From positions 1-12,549 of the forward strand of contig DKTP01000148.1 in assembly GCA_002473085.1 (NCBI GenBank): a stretch of 12,549 nucleotides of DNA. The letters are read 5' to 3'. This stretch comes from Anaerolineales bacterium UBA7227. Lineage in GTDB: Bacteria; Chloroflexota; Anaerolineae; Anaerolineales; Villigracilaceae. The first letter of the stretch is position 1. Each line of letters begins with the position of its first letter. This document shows, piece by piece, positions 1 through 7,218 of this stretch. Both the position numbers and the translations under genes were made by a program. Below the pieces are notes generated by a model, which saw only the letters and a list, made by a program, of their open reading frames with translations, was not told where the DNA came from and ran no database searches.

Positions 1-1
1 C

Positions 2-682
2 GAAGCCGCGCGGCGCGGCGAGTGGTCGGTCCTGTTGACCGAGCAGAAATCCGCGCCACGCGAATGGTTCCCACCCCTGCCAGGACTCGACCTGCTCGCC
101 CTCGCCAGCGGCGGCGGACAGCAGGCTCCCATCTTCGCGGCGGCGGGCGCCAACGTGACCGTGCTGGACAATTCGCCGCGTCAACTGGACCGCGACCGCG
201 AGGTGGCGGAGCGCGAGAACCTGTCCCTGAATATCGTCGAAGGCGACATGCGCGACCTGTCCATGTTCGCGGACGAATCCTTCGACCTCGTTTTCAATCC
301 CGTCTCCAACGTTTTCATCCCCGATGTGAAACCCGTCTGGAAGGAGGCCTTCCGCGTCCTGCGCCGCGGCGGGACACTGCTGGCGGGATTCATGAATCCC
401 GCCTTCTATCTGTTCGATTTCGACAAAGCCGAAAAAGGCAAATTGCAGGTAACGAACAAATTGCCTTACGCGGACTCCGATCACCCAGAAATCATGAAGA
501 AGATGATCGCCAGCCGCTGGCCGTTGGAACACAGTCATTCGCTCAGCGACCAGCTCGGAGGCCAGGTCGAAGCCGGGTTCCACATCACCGGCCTGTACGA
601 AGACCGTCACCATGAGAATATCATCGGCGAATATATGCCGACCTACATCGCCACGCGCGCCCTCAAGCCGCGCAGTTTGTGA
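2..682 (+). CDS. Class I SAM-dependent methyltransferase, 5' end outside the window
   Basis: The frame is open from the first bases of the window, so the start lies upstream and about 226 C-terminal residues are visible. A glycine-rich SAM-binding motif I (LALASGGGQQAPIF) is followed by the acidic end of strand beta-2 (VTVLDNS), then a motif II-type segment (VEGDMRDLSMF) and DESFDLVFNP, the usual order in class I (UbiE/Methyltransf_11-like) enzymes. The later segment FRVLRRGGTLLAGFMNP fits the strand beta-5 'LKPGG' region. The protein would transfer a methyl group from S-adenosylmethionine in the cytoplasm; the acceptor cannot be read from sequence. An internal TTG at 35 could be proposed as a start, but the preceding residues (EAARRGEWSVL) look like genuine family sequence and the first motif would then sit unusually close to the N-terminus. 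The stop is TGA at 680-682. Family call is firm, substrate unknown. Confidence 0.88.
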   Translation, partial: EAARRGEWSVLLTEQKSAPREWFPPLPGLDLLALASGGGQQAPIFAAAGANVTVLDNSPRQLDRDREVAERENLSLNIVEGDMRDLSMFADESFDLVFNPVSNVFIPDVKPVWKEAFRVLRRGGTLLAGFMNPAFYLFDFDKAEKGKLQVTNKLPYADSDHPEIMKKMIASRWPLEHSHSLSDQLGGQVEAGFHITGLYEDRHHENIIGEYMPTYIATRALKPRSL

Positions 683-727
683 CCAGGCCGGTTGGGACGG
701 TCGCAAACATAAACATCGCGGCGTTGG

Positions 728-1606
728 ATGCACGCGCCTAAACCCATGAAATTACAGCCGCTGAATTTACGCTTCGAACGCCCGGACATCCTGCGGGCAA
801 AATACCAATATGGCGCCTGGTACGGGCTATCCCTGGGACTGGGATTCGCCTTTTTCACCTGGGGCGTCGATTCGTACATCCTGAGCGCGCACCACGGACT
901 GTTCCCCTGGCTGAAGTTCGCCATCGGCGCGGCCGCCTGCATGGTCACGGGCGCAGCCGCGGGCTGGCTGGCGGCGCGGCTGAACAAACCCCTGCTGGCC
1001 CTGCCGGTCTGGCTGGCGAGCGCGTTCGTTTTTTCGTGGCTGTCCGTCAACCTGCCGTTGACGATCCTGCCAAAAGCCATGTCGCTGCTCGAACCCCGGC
1101 TGGGCGGACTGCTCAATTATACGGATTACGGCGATCTCGGAGGGCGCGTCCTTTTGGCGTACGCCTGGATGGGAATCTTCGTGGCTGTGGCGGGCATCCT
1201 GCAACTCCCGATGAGCGAGCCGGCGGTCTTTTCGACTTCGATCTTCGGGAAACTCGCGCCGATCTTCGCCTGCCTGGTCTTGATGGCGCTTGCGGGCTAC
1301 CTCGTGGACGATGGGGTGGTCAACAAGTCCATGCGCGAACCGACCGTGTCGCTCGACGGCACGATCCAGTTCATCGTTGACCATCGCGGCCGGGAGATGG
1401 ACCCCGCCGAGGCGCGTCAAAGACACGTCGGAGCGTTCCGCGCCATAGACGCGTCGGTCACGCCCGATTACCGGCTGATCCTGAGCGAATACGACCGCAT
1501 ATTCATGGACGTCCACGTGCTGGTGAAATTCAAGCGAGACTGGGTGGACTGCCAGGTGATCGCCACCCAGCCGCTCCAGTGCGAGATCGTCGGCGCCGCG
1601 CCATGA
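728..1606 (+). CDS. Unrecognised membrane protein, five predicted helices plus soluble C-terminal domain
   Basis: I do not recognise this 292-residue protein. Hydrophobic segments at about residues 29-52, 62-84, 88-108, 139-160 and 173-193 suggest five membrane helices. They are followed by a polar tail of about 100 residues (DGTIQFIVDHRG, then VTPDYRLILSEYDRIFMDV, then VHVLVKFKRDWVDCQVIA) that looks like a small alpha/beta domain, with cysteines at 275 and 285. The N-terminal 28 residues are polar and basic. No catalytic motif is visible. The start is uncertain: ATG at 728 and ATG at 746 (residue 7) are both in frame and neither has a clear Shine-Dalgarno sequence. The gene lies 45 nt downstream of the methyltransferase on the same strand with no terminator between, so co-transcription is possible. 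It ends 20 nt before the terminator at 1626-1658. Codon usage resembles its neighbours. That it is a real gene is likely; its role is unknown. Confidence 0.72.
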   Translation: MHAPKPMKLQPLNLRFERPDILRAKYQYGAWYGLSLGLGFAFFTWGVDSYILSAHHGLFPWLKFAIGAAACMVTGAAAGWLAARLNKPLLALPVWLASAFVFSWLSVNLPLTILPKAMSLLEPRLGGLLNYTDYGDLGGRVLLAYAWMGIFVAVAGILQLPMSEPAVFSTSIFGKLAPIFACLVLMALAGYLVDDGVVNKSMREPTVSLDGTIQFIVDHRGREMDPAEARQRHVGAFRAIDASVTPDYRLILSEYDRIFMDVHVLVKFKRDWVDCQVIATQPLQCEIVGAAP

Positions 1607-1625
1607 GACAAAGCGGTTGAAGAAA

Positions 1626-1658
1626 AAACTCCCGAGGTCCGAACGACTTCGGGAGTTT
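1626..1658. terminator. Bidirectional intrinsic terminator between convergent genes
   Basis: Arms 1626-1639 and 1645-1658 form a 14-bp stem with a single G-T mismatch and a 5-nt loop (CGAAC). On the minus strand the stem runs into six T residues (complement of 1623-1628), a classical terminator for the citrate synthase transcript. On the plus strand it is followed by a weaker T-rich stretch (TTTGCTTTGT), which would end the membrane-protein gene whose stop is at 1606. Confidence 0.85.
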
Positions 1659-1668
1659 GCTTTGTAGA

Positions 1669-1692
1669 CGCGGTCTGCCTTTGCAGACCGCG
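1669..1692. repeat. Perfect 10-bp inverted repeat hairpin next to the terminator
   Basis: Arms 1669-1678 (CGCGGTCTGC) and 1683-1692 pair perfectly around a 4-nt loop, with GTAG just to the left. There is no T-tract on either strand, so this is not itself a standard terminator. It lies 17 nt beyond the stop codon of citrate synthase, in transcription order before the terminator at 1626-1658. Its architecture (GTAG edge plus a long perfect stem in a gap) resembles the palindrome at 9382-9423, although the core sequence differs. Confidence 0.6.
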
Positions 1693-1709
1693 CGGCGGTT
1701 GGCACGATC

Positions 1710-3035
1710 TTAATCGCCCCCGGCCGGCTTCGCCCGTTCCACCGCGTCTTCCAGCATCCTGGTGGTCACCGACTTCGGACGCTCGAGGGGCTGTCCCAGA
1801 GCGCGCGCCCAGACGTAGTTGGACGTCACGCCGAGGGCGCGCCCGACGCCGAACAGGACGGTGTAAAAGTCGAATTCGCGCACGCCGTAATAATATTGCA
1901 GCGTACCGCTGATGGCGTCCACGTTGGGCGCGGGATTCTTGGCTTTGCCCTGCTCCTTCAAAACGGCGGGGACCACGTCGAAGACCATATCGGCGAGACG
2001 AACGAGTTCATCCTGCGGGAAATTCTTCTTGGCGAATTCCATCTGCGCGGTGAAGCGCGGATCGGGGACGCGCAGGACGGCGTGCCCATAGCCGGGGATG
2101 ACCTTGCCGCTGTTGAGCGTGTCCCACGAAAATTTATAGAGTTCGTCGCGCGAGGGGACGCCGCCAAACTTCGCATGGACGTCCAGCAGCCAGGCGAGGC
2201 ACTCCTGGTTGGCGAGTCCGTGCAGGGGACCCGCGAGTCCGCTCAGCCCGGCCGAGAAAGCGAAGAAAATATCCGAGAGAGACGAACCGACCAGGTGCGT
2301 CGCGTGCGCCGAGACGTTCCCCGACTCGTGGTCGGAGTGCAGGATGAAGTACAGCCGGGCAAGTTCCGCGTAGCCCTTCCTGTCCGGGACCTTCATCATA
2401 CGCGCGAAGTTCGCGCCGAAATCCAATTTGGGATTGTAGCGCGGCCGGGCCTTCTCCCCGAAATATTTCATGCGATAGATGAACGCCGCGATGACGGGGA
2501 GTTTGGCGGTGAGATCGAGACTATCGTCGAGCGCGGGTTCCCAGTAAGAATCCTTCTTCATGCCTTCATGGTATTTTCTCGTAAAGACCGAATCGCGCGC
2601 CATCGCCATCACCGCCTGCGTGAACAGGATCATCGGGTGCGTGTCCTTCGGCATGACCTTCAACATCTTGTAAACATAATCGGGCAGTTCGGCGCGCTTC
2701 GCCCATTCCGCTTCCACTTCGAGAGCCTGCTCCCTGCTGGGGATTTCGCCGACCATCAGCAAATAGTACAGACCGCCGACCAGCGGCATTTTGTTGCCGC
2801 GGTTCTTCGGAAGCGCCTTCAATGCCTCGGGGATGGACATACCGCGAAAACGGATGCCCTCGGCGGGATCAACGTACGAAATATCGGTCAACAGGGATTT
2901 GATATCGCGCATCCCGCCCACGATCTGCCCGATCGTCACCTGCTCCACCGCCACGTCGGCGTGATCCTTCGCCAAAACCCTGATGCGTTCGCGCCAGGCG
3001 GGAAGTTGCTCGGCGATTTTGTCGTGTAATATCAT
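1710..3035 (-). CDS. gltA: Citrate synthase, eukaryote-like (type I) form
   Basis: This 441-residue enzyme condenses oxaloacetate with acetyl-CoA to give citrate, the entry step of the TCA cycle, in the cytoplasm. All three catalytic residues are present: His272 in GPLHGLANQE, His318 in PGYGHAVLR and Asp373 in PNVDAISG, matching His274, His320 and Asp375 of the pig-heart enzyme. Substrate-binding residues also fit: His236 in HSDHESGNVSAH, Arg327 in DPRF, Arg399 in FGVGRALG and Arg419 in LERPKS. The order and near-identical spacing of these blocks place it with the mitochondrial-type dimeric synthases, not the allosteric NADH-inhibited hexameric type of Escherichia coli. The ATG is preceded by GGAGATGAG at good spacing. 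mdh lies 89 nt upstream, with the structured repeat 3058-3123 in the gap, so the two consecutive TCA enzymes are probably co-transcribed. The transcript should end at the terminator 1626-1658. Confidence 0.97.
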   Translation of the reverse strand: MILHDKIAEQLPAWRERIRVLAKDHADVAVEQVTIGQIVGGMRDIKSLLTDISYVDPAEGIRFRGMSIPEALKALPKNRGNKMPLVGGLYYLLMVGEIPSREQALEVEAEWAKRAELPDYVYKMLKVMPKDTHPMILFTQAVMAMARDSVFTRKYHEGMKKDSYWEPALDDSLDLTAKLPVIAAFIYRMKYFGEKARPRYNPKLDFGANFARMMKVPDRKGYAELARLYFILHSDHESGNVSAHATHLVGSSLSDIFFAFSAGLSGLAGPLHGLANQECLAWLLDVHAKFGGVPSRDELYKFSWDTLNSGKVIPGYGHAVLRVPDPRFTAQMEFAKKNFPQDELVRLADMVFDVVPAVLKEQGKAKNPAPNVDAISGTLQYYYGVREFDFYTVLFGVGRALGVTSNYVWARALGQPLERPKSVTTRMLEDAVERAKPAGGD

Positions 3036-3057
3036 GTCTCATCTCCATAACAATATT

Positions 3058-3123
3058 TCGTCATTGCGAGGCGCGAGCGACGCGGCGTCGTTTGAGAGCG
3101 CCGCGCTCCGCCCGCGATGACGA
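3058..3123. repeat. Interspersed palindromic repeat (GTCATTGCGAGG type) between mdh and gltA
   Basis: The outer arms 3058-3068 (TCGTCATTGCG) and 3113-3123 (CGCGATGACGA) pair over 11 bp with one mismatch. An inner stem, 3081-3087 with 3099-3105 (CGCGGCG/CGCCGCG), encloses an 11-nt loop. The edge sequence TCATTGCGAGGCGCGAGCG resembles a repeat I have met in many bacterial genomes, where reading through it yields the tell-tale peptide LAPRNDE; the minus strand here encodes exactly that (AASLAPRNDE). The element abuts the mdh stop codon (3125-3127) and fills most of the mdh-gltA gap. It has no T-tract, so it may act as a processing or mRNA-stability structure, or simply be a parasitic repeat. Confidence 0.7.
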
Positions 3124-3124
3124 G

Positions 3125-4134
<1,010 letters not shown>

Positions 4135-4162
4135 TTGGGATACAAATACATGACATTCCGAC

Positions 4163-4202
4163 AAAAAGAGAGACTCTTCCGTCGGATTCGGAAAAGTCTC
4201 TC
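4163..4202 (-). terminator. Intrinsic terminator of trxB
   Basis: Arms 4168-4181 and 4189-4202 form a 14-bp stem with one mismatch and a 7-nt loop. On the minus strand it is followed directly by five T residues (complement of 4163-4167). It starts 18 nt after the trxB stop codon and separates trxB from mdh even though both read the same way. Confidence 0.9.
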
Positions 4203-4220
4203 CTCGCTTCACGCCTACGT

Positions 4221-5153
4221 TCAACCGGTCTCCGCTTCGAGGAAGCGCGTCGCCTGGATGGCGGCCGCGGCTCCCATCCCGGCCGAGGTGACCACCTGCC
4301 GGAAATGCGGGTCCGCCGCCTCGCCCGCTGCGAACACGCCGGGGACGCTGGTCTGCATCAAGTGATCCACCTCGATATAGCCGCGGTCGTCCAGTTTCAA
4401 CTGCCCCTGGAAGATCTCCGTGTTCGGCGTATGGCCGATGAAGATGAAGATGCCGTCCACATCGAAGACCGTCTCTTCGCCGGTCTTCACGTTCTTCAAG
4501 CGCACGGCCTCCGTCTTGTCTGCGCCGAGAATCTCCGTCACGACCGTATCCCAGATGAACTGCACTTTGGGGTGTTCCTTGGCGCGCATCTGCAAGATCG
4601 CGCCGGCGCGCAACTCGTCGCGGCGGTGGACAATGGTCACGGACGAGGCGTAACGCGTCAGGAACAGGCCTTCCTCCAGCGCGCTGTCCCCGCCGCCGAC
4701 GACGACCACTTTCTTATCCTTGAAGAACGCGCCGTCGCAGGTGGCGCAATACGAAACGCCGCGTCCGAGCAGCGCGTCCTCGCCCGGGACATCGAGGTGG
4801 ATCGGGCTGGCGCCCGTCGTGACGATCAACGTATCGGCCTCGTACTCCCCCGCGTCGGTCGCGACCTTGAACGGCCGCGCCGACAGGTCCACTTTGTTCG
4901 CCGTGTCGAACTCCACGTGCGTCCCGAAGTATTCCGCCTGCTTCTGAAACAACTCGCCCAATTCCGCCCCGCCGACGCCGCCGGGAAAACCGGGGTAGTT
5001 CTCGATGGTGTAGGTCAACGCGGCCTGCCCGCCCAGCTGGGAGCCGGTCAAAAGTACGGGGGCCAGCTCCGCCCGCGCCGCGTAAAGCGCGGCCGAGAAG
5101 CCGGCCGGGCCGGAGCCGAGGATTAATATTTTTGTGTGATTTTCCTGAGACAT
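4221..5153 (-). CDS. trxB: Thioredoxin-disulfide reductase
   Basis: This 310-residue flavoenzyme moves electrons from NADPH through FAD to a redox-active disulfide and on to thioredoxin. The N-terminal FAD-binding motif is GSGPAG (residues 13-18). The redox pair is Cys136-Ala-Thr-Cys139 in SYCATCDGAFF. The second dinucleotide motif, GGGDSA, is at 153-158, and HRRDELRA (176-183) carries the basic residues that recognise the 2'-phosphate of NADPH. The C-terminal FAD motif reads AAGEAADPHFRQ, where the family usually has AAGDV.D..YRQ; the Asp-to-Glu change is conservative. The ATG follows AGGATGA at suitable spacing, 70 nt after the cyclase gene with no terminator between, so it may share the upstream transcript. 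No thioredoxin gene is in the window, so the partner is encoded elsewhere. A ferredoxin-type reductase is less likely given the clear NADPH motif. Confidence 0.95.
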   Translation of the reverse strand: MSQENHTKILILGSGPAGFSAALYAARAELAPVLLTGSQLGGQAALTYTIENYPGFPGGVGGAELGELFQKQAEYFGTHVEFDTANKVDLSARPFKVATDAGEYEADTLIVTTGASPIHLDVPGEDALLGRGVSYCATCDGAFFKDKKVVVVGGGDSALEEGLFLTRYASSVTIVHRRDELRAGAILQMRAKEHPKVQFIWDTVVTEILGADKTEAVRLKNVKTGEETVFDVDGIFIFIGHTPNTEIFQGQLKLDDRGYIEVDHLMQTSVPGVFAAGEAADPHFRQVVTSAGMGAAAAIQATRFLEAETG

Positions 5154-5223
5154 GAGATCATCCTGTGTATGTTATTTTTCCGTTGTGAAAGACGCCTCGT
5201 CCCCAACGCTTATTACGCCCGGC

Positions 5224-7218
5224 CTACCGGATGTCGTCCGAGCGGCTCATCTGGCCCAACATTTTGGCTGAATCGTAAGCCACCACCAGGTTGCGATTCA
5301 TCTTCGCCCAATACAGCGCTTTATCGGCCGCGATCAGCAATTCGGACGAGGAGCGCGCCTGGTCCGGGAAGGAGGCGACGCCCAGGGAGAGCGTCGCCCG
5401 CATTGTTTTTCCGCCGAACGTAAAGGTCATCTGCGAGAAGGCCGCCCGCCACTCTTCAGCCCGGGCGCACGCCACCTCGCGCGTGGCGCCCGGCAGCACC
5501 ACCAGCATTTCATCGCCGCCGTAGCGACAGGCGATGTCGCTGAGACGCGTGTTTTCCAGCAGCATCGTCCCCAGCGTTTGCAGGACGGCGTCCCCGCCCT
5601 GATGCCCGAAGGAATCGTTGATGGTCTTGAACAGGTCCACGTCCATCATCACCACGCTGACAGAACGCGGTTCGCGCTCGTTGCGCGAAATCTCCCGTTC
5701 GAGCGTCTCTTCCATGTAACGGCGGTTGAACAGGCGCGTCAGCCCGTCTCGAATGGACTCTTCCCGCAGTTGTTCGTGGAGCCGTTCCACTTCCTCCAGT
5801 TTGGCTTGCAGGCGTTCGTTGACAATACGCAGTTCCATCTCGGTGTTTTTGCTTAAGGTGATGTCCTGCTGCATGGCGATGAAATTCGTCACGTTCCCGT
5901 TCTTGTCCAGCACCGGCGCGATCAGTTCGTAGACCCAGTACACTTCCCCGTTCTTTTTCCGATCCAGCACTTCGCCCTCCCAGACTCGTCCTTCCTTGAT
6001 CGTATTCCACAAGTTTTCGTAGAGTTCCAGGGGCGTCTCGCCCGATTGCAAAATGCGCGGATTCTTTCCGCGTACTTCGTCCAGACTGTACCCGGTCAGC
6101 TGCGTCAGGCGGGGATTGATATATTCAATGCGCCCATCGGGATCGGTGATCAAAACCGCGACGGGATTCTGCTCCACCGCGTGGAAGAAGATCCGCAATT
6201 TCTCTTCGACCTGCTTGAGCGGGCTGATATCGCGCCAGGTGACCAGTTTCCCCACCGCCTGACCTTGACGGTCCTTCACGGCGGCAATGCGCAGGTCCAG
6301 GGTGGAAAAAGGAGGGAGATCCAGTTTGACTTCCAGCTGGTTGTCCGCATCCGAAATATTGGAAAAAATATGACGCCAGCGGGAAAACACTTCTCCCAGC
6401 GGCTTGCCGATGGGGGTGTTCAGCCCGGGATTGGCAAGTTCGAGCGCCTTCGGGTTGATATCCACCACGCGCCAGTCGGTATCCGCCACCAGGATGGCGT
6501 CGTCCATATTCTCCACCAACACATCGCGGCTGACCGGGATCAGGTCCATCAGGCGATAGCCGAAGATGCCATACGCAAAGAGCAGCCCCGTGAACGTGAA
6601 CGCCACCGGCGTCAAATCCAGGCGGGTCATGGCGCGTTGTCCAAAGAACATGAAGAAATTCGCCAGCCAGGGCACGAACGCCCCGATCAGCATGAGGCGC
6701 GTTTGCCCCCGATAGAACTGCGAAGAGCGCAGAAACGCCCGCGCCAGCAAATAGAATCCCGCCATGACCAGGGCGTATGAATACGACAAATTAATATAGA
6801 ACCACGGCCCGCCGTTGTAAATTGAGCCTCTCTCGACCACCGGATAATTGCCAAAGAATAAGTGGTGCCAGGGGTCCGTCCACAACAGCAAAATGGTCAA
6901 CGCCGGGATGGCCATCAGCAGAATATACGCTTTTCTCGTCAACCAGGCGTAGCGATCCACAAAATAAAGGACCAGGACGAAGAAAGCCAGCGGCGCGGTG
7001 GCGGCTCCCAGGTAGGTCAGCTTCAGCCAAAAGATCCCCGCCGCGTCGGACGGGACGACCCAGGAGACGGCATAGGTCAGCGACCAGAACGCCAGCGAGA
7101 TCATCAATGCGAACAAGGCGGGCGCGACCGGCGCGGAGCGGCGTTTCCAGGCCGACCCAGCCACCAGCAGGGCCACCACGCCAGATACCGTCAACCAGGT
7201 CGCGTAGGACAAATTCAT
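5224..7218 (-). CDS. Membrane diguanylate cyclase: 7TM sensor, two PAS domains, GGDEF
   Basis: The 664-residue protein should make cyclic di-GMP from two GTP at the membrane. Residues 1-222 are very hydrophobic with about seven helices and fit the HisKA_7TM-type sensor region usually found on histidine kinases. PAS 1 spans about 230-335 (ENMDDAILVADTDWRVVDIN). PAS 2 plus its PAC part spans about 340-455 (DGRIEYINPRLTQLTGYS, then WVYELIAPVLD). A coiled-coil linker (456-488, NERLQAKLEEVERLHEQL) leads to the GGDEF domain (490-645). That domain has Asp526 in MMDVDLFKTIND, GHQGGD at 538-543, and the signature Gly567-Gly-Asp-Glu-Met571, where Phe is replaced by Met. An inhibitory I-site RxxD is present (Arg558 to Asp561), spaced as in PleD. 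There is no EAL or HD-GYP domain. The ATG overlaps the aminotransferase stop (ATGA) and has GAGG seven bases upstream. Confidence 0.93.
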   Translation of the reverse strand: MNLSYATWLTVSGVVALLVAGSAWKRRSAPVAPALFALMISLAFWSLTYAVSWVVPSDAAGIFWLKLTYLGAATAPLAFFVLVLYFVDRYAWLTRKAYILLMAIPALTILLLWTDPWHHLFFGNYPVVERGSIYNGGPWFYINLSYSYALVMAGFYLLARAFLRSSQFYRGQTRLMLIGAFVPWLANFFMFFGQRAMTRLDLTPVAFTFTGLLFAYGIFGYRLMDLIPVSRDVLVENMDDAILVADTDWRVVDINPKALELANPGLNTPIGKPLGEVFSRWRHIFSNISDADNQLEVKLDLPPFSTLDLRIAAVKDRQGQAVGKLVTWRDISPLKQVEEKLRIFFHAVEQNPVAVLITDPDGRIEYINPRLTQLTGYSLDEVRGKNPRILQSGETPLELYENLWNTIKEGRVWEGEVLDRKKNGEVYWVYELIAPVLDKNGNVTNFIAMQQDITLSKNTEMELRIVNERLQAKLEEVERLHEQLREESIRDGLTRLFNRRYMEETLEREISRNEREPRSVSVVMMDVDLFKTINDSFGHQGGDAVLQTLGTMLLENTRLSDIACRYGGDEMLVVLPGATREVACARAEEWRAAFSQMTFTFGGKTMRATLSLGVASFPDQARSSSELLIAADKALYWAKMNRNLVVAYDSAKMLGQMSRSDDIR

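Noticed and set aside
827..1705. Minus-strand open frame of 292 codons opposite the membrane protein
   Set aside because: It crosses both intergenic hairpins and gives a charged, repetitive translation; the plus-strand frame has coherent membrane helices and is preferred.
1896..3029. Plus-strand open frame of 377 codons opposite citrate synthase
   Set aside because: It mirrors a certain gene; the translation is low-complexity Arg/His/Gln-rich, as expected from an antisense frame in GC-rich DNA, and has no family resemblance.
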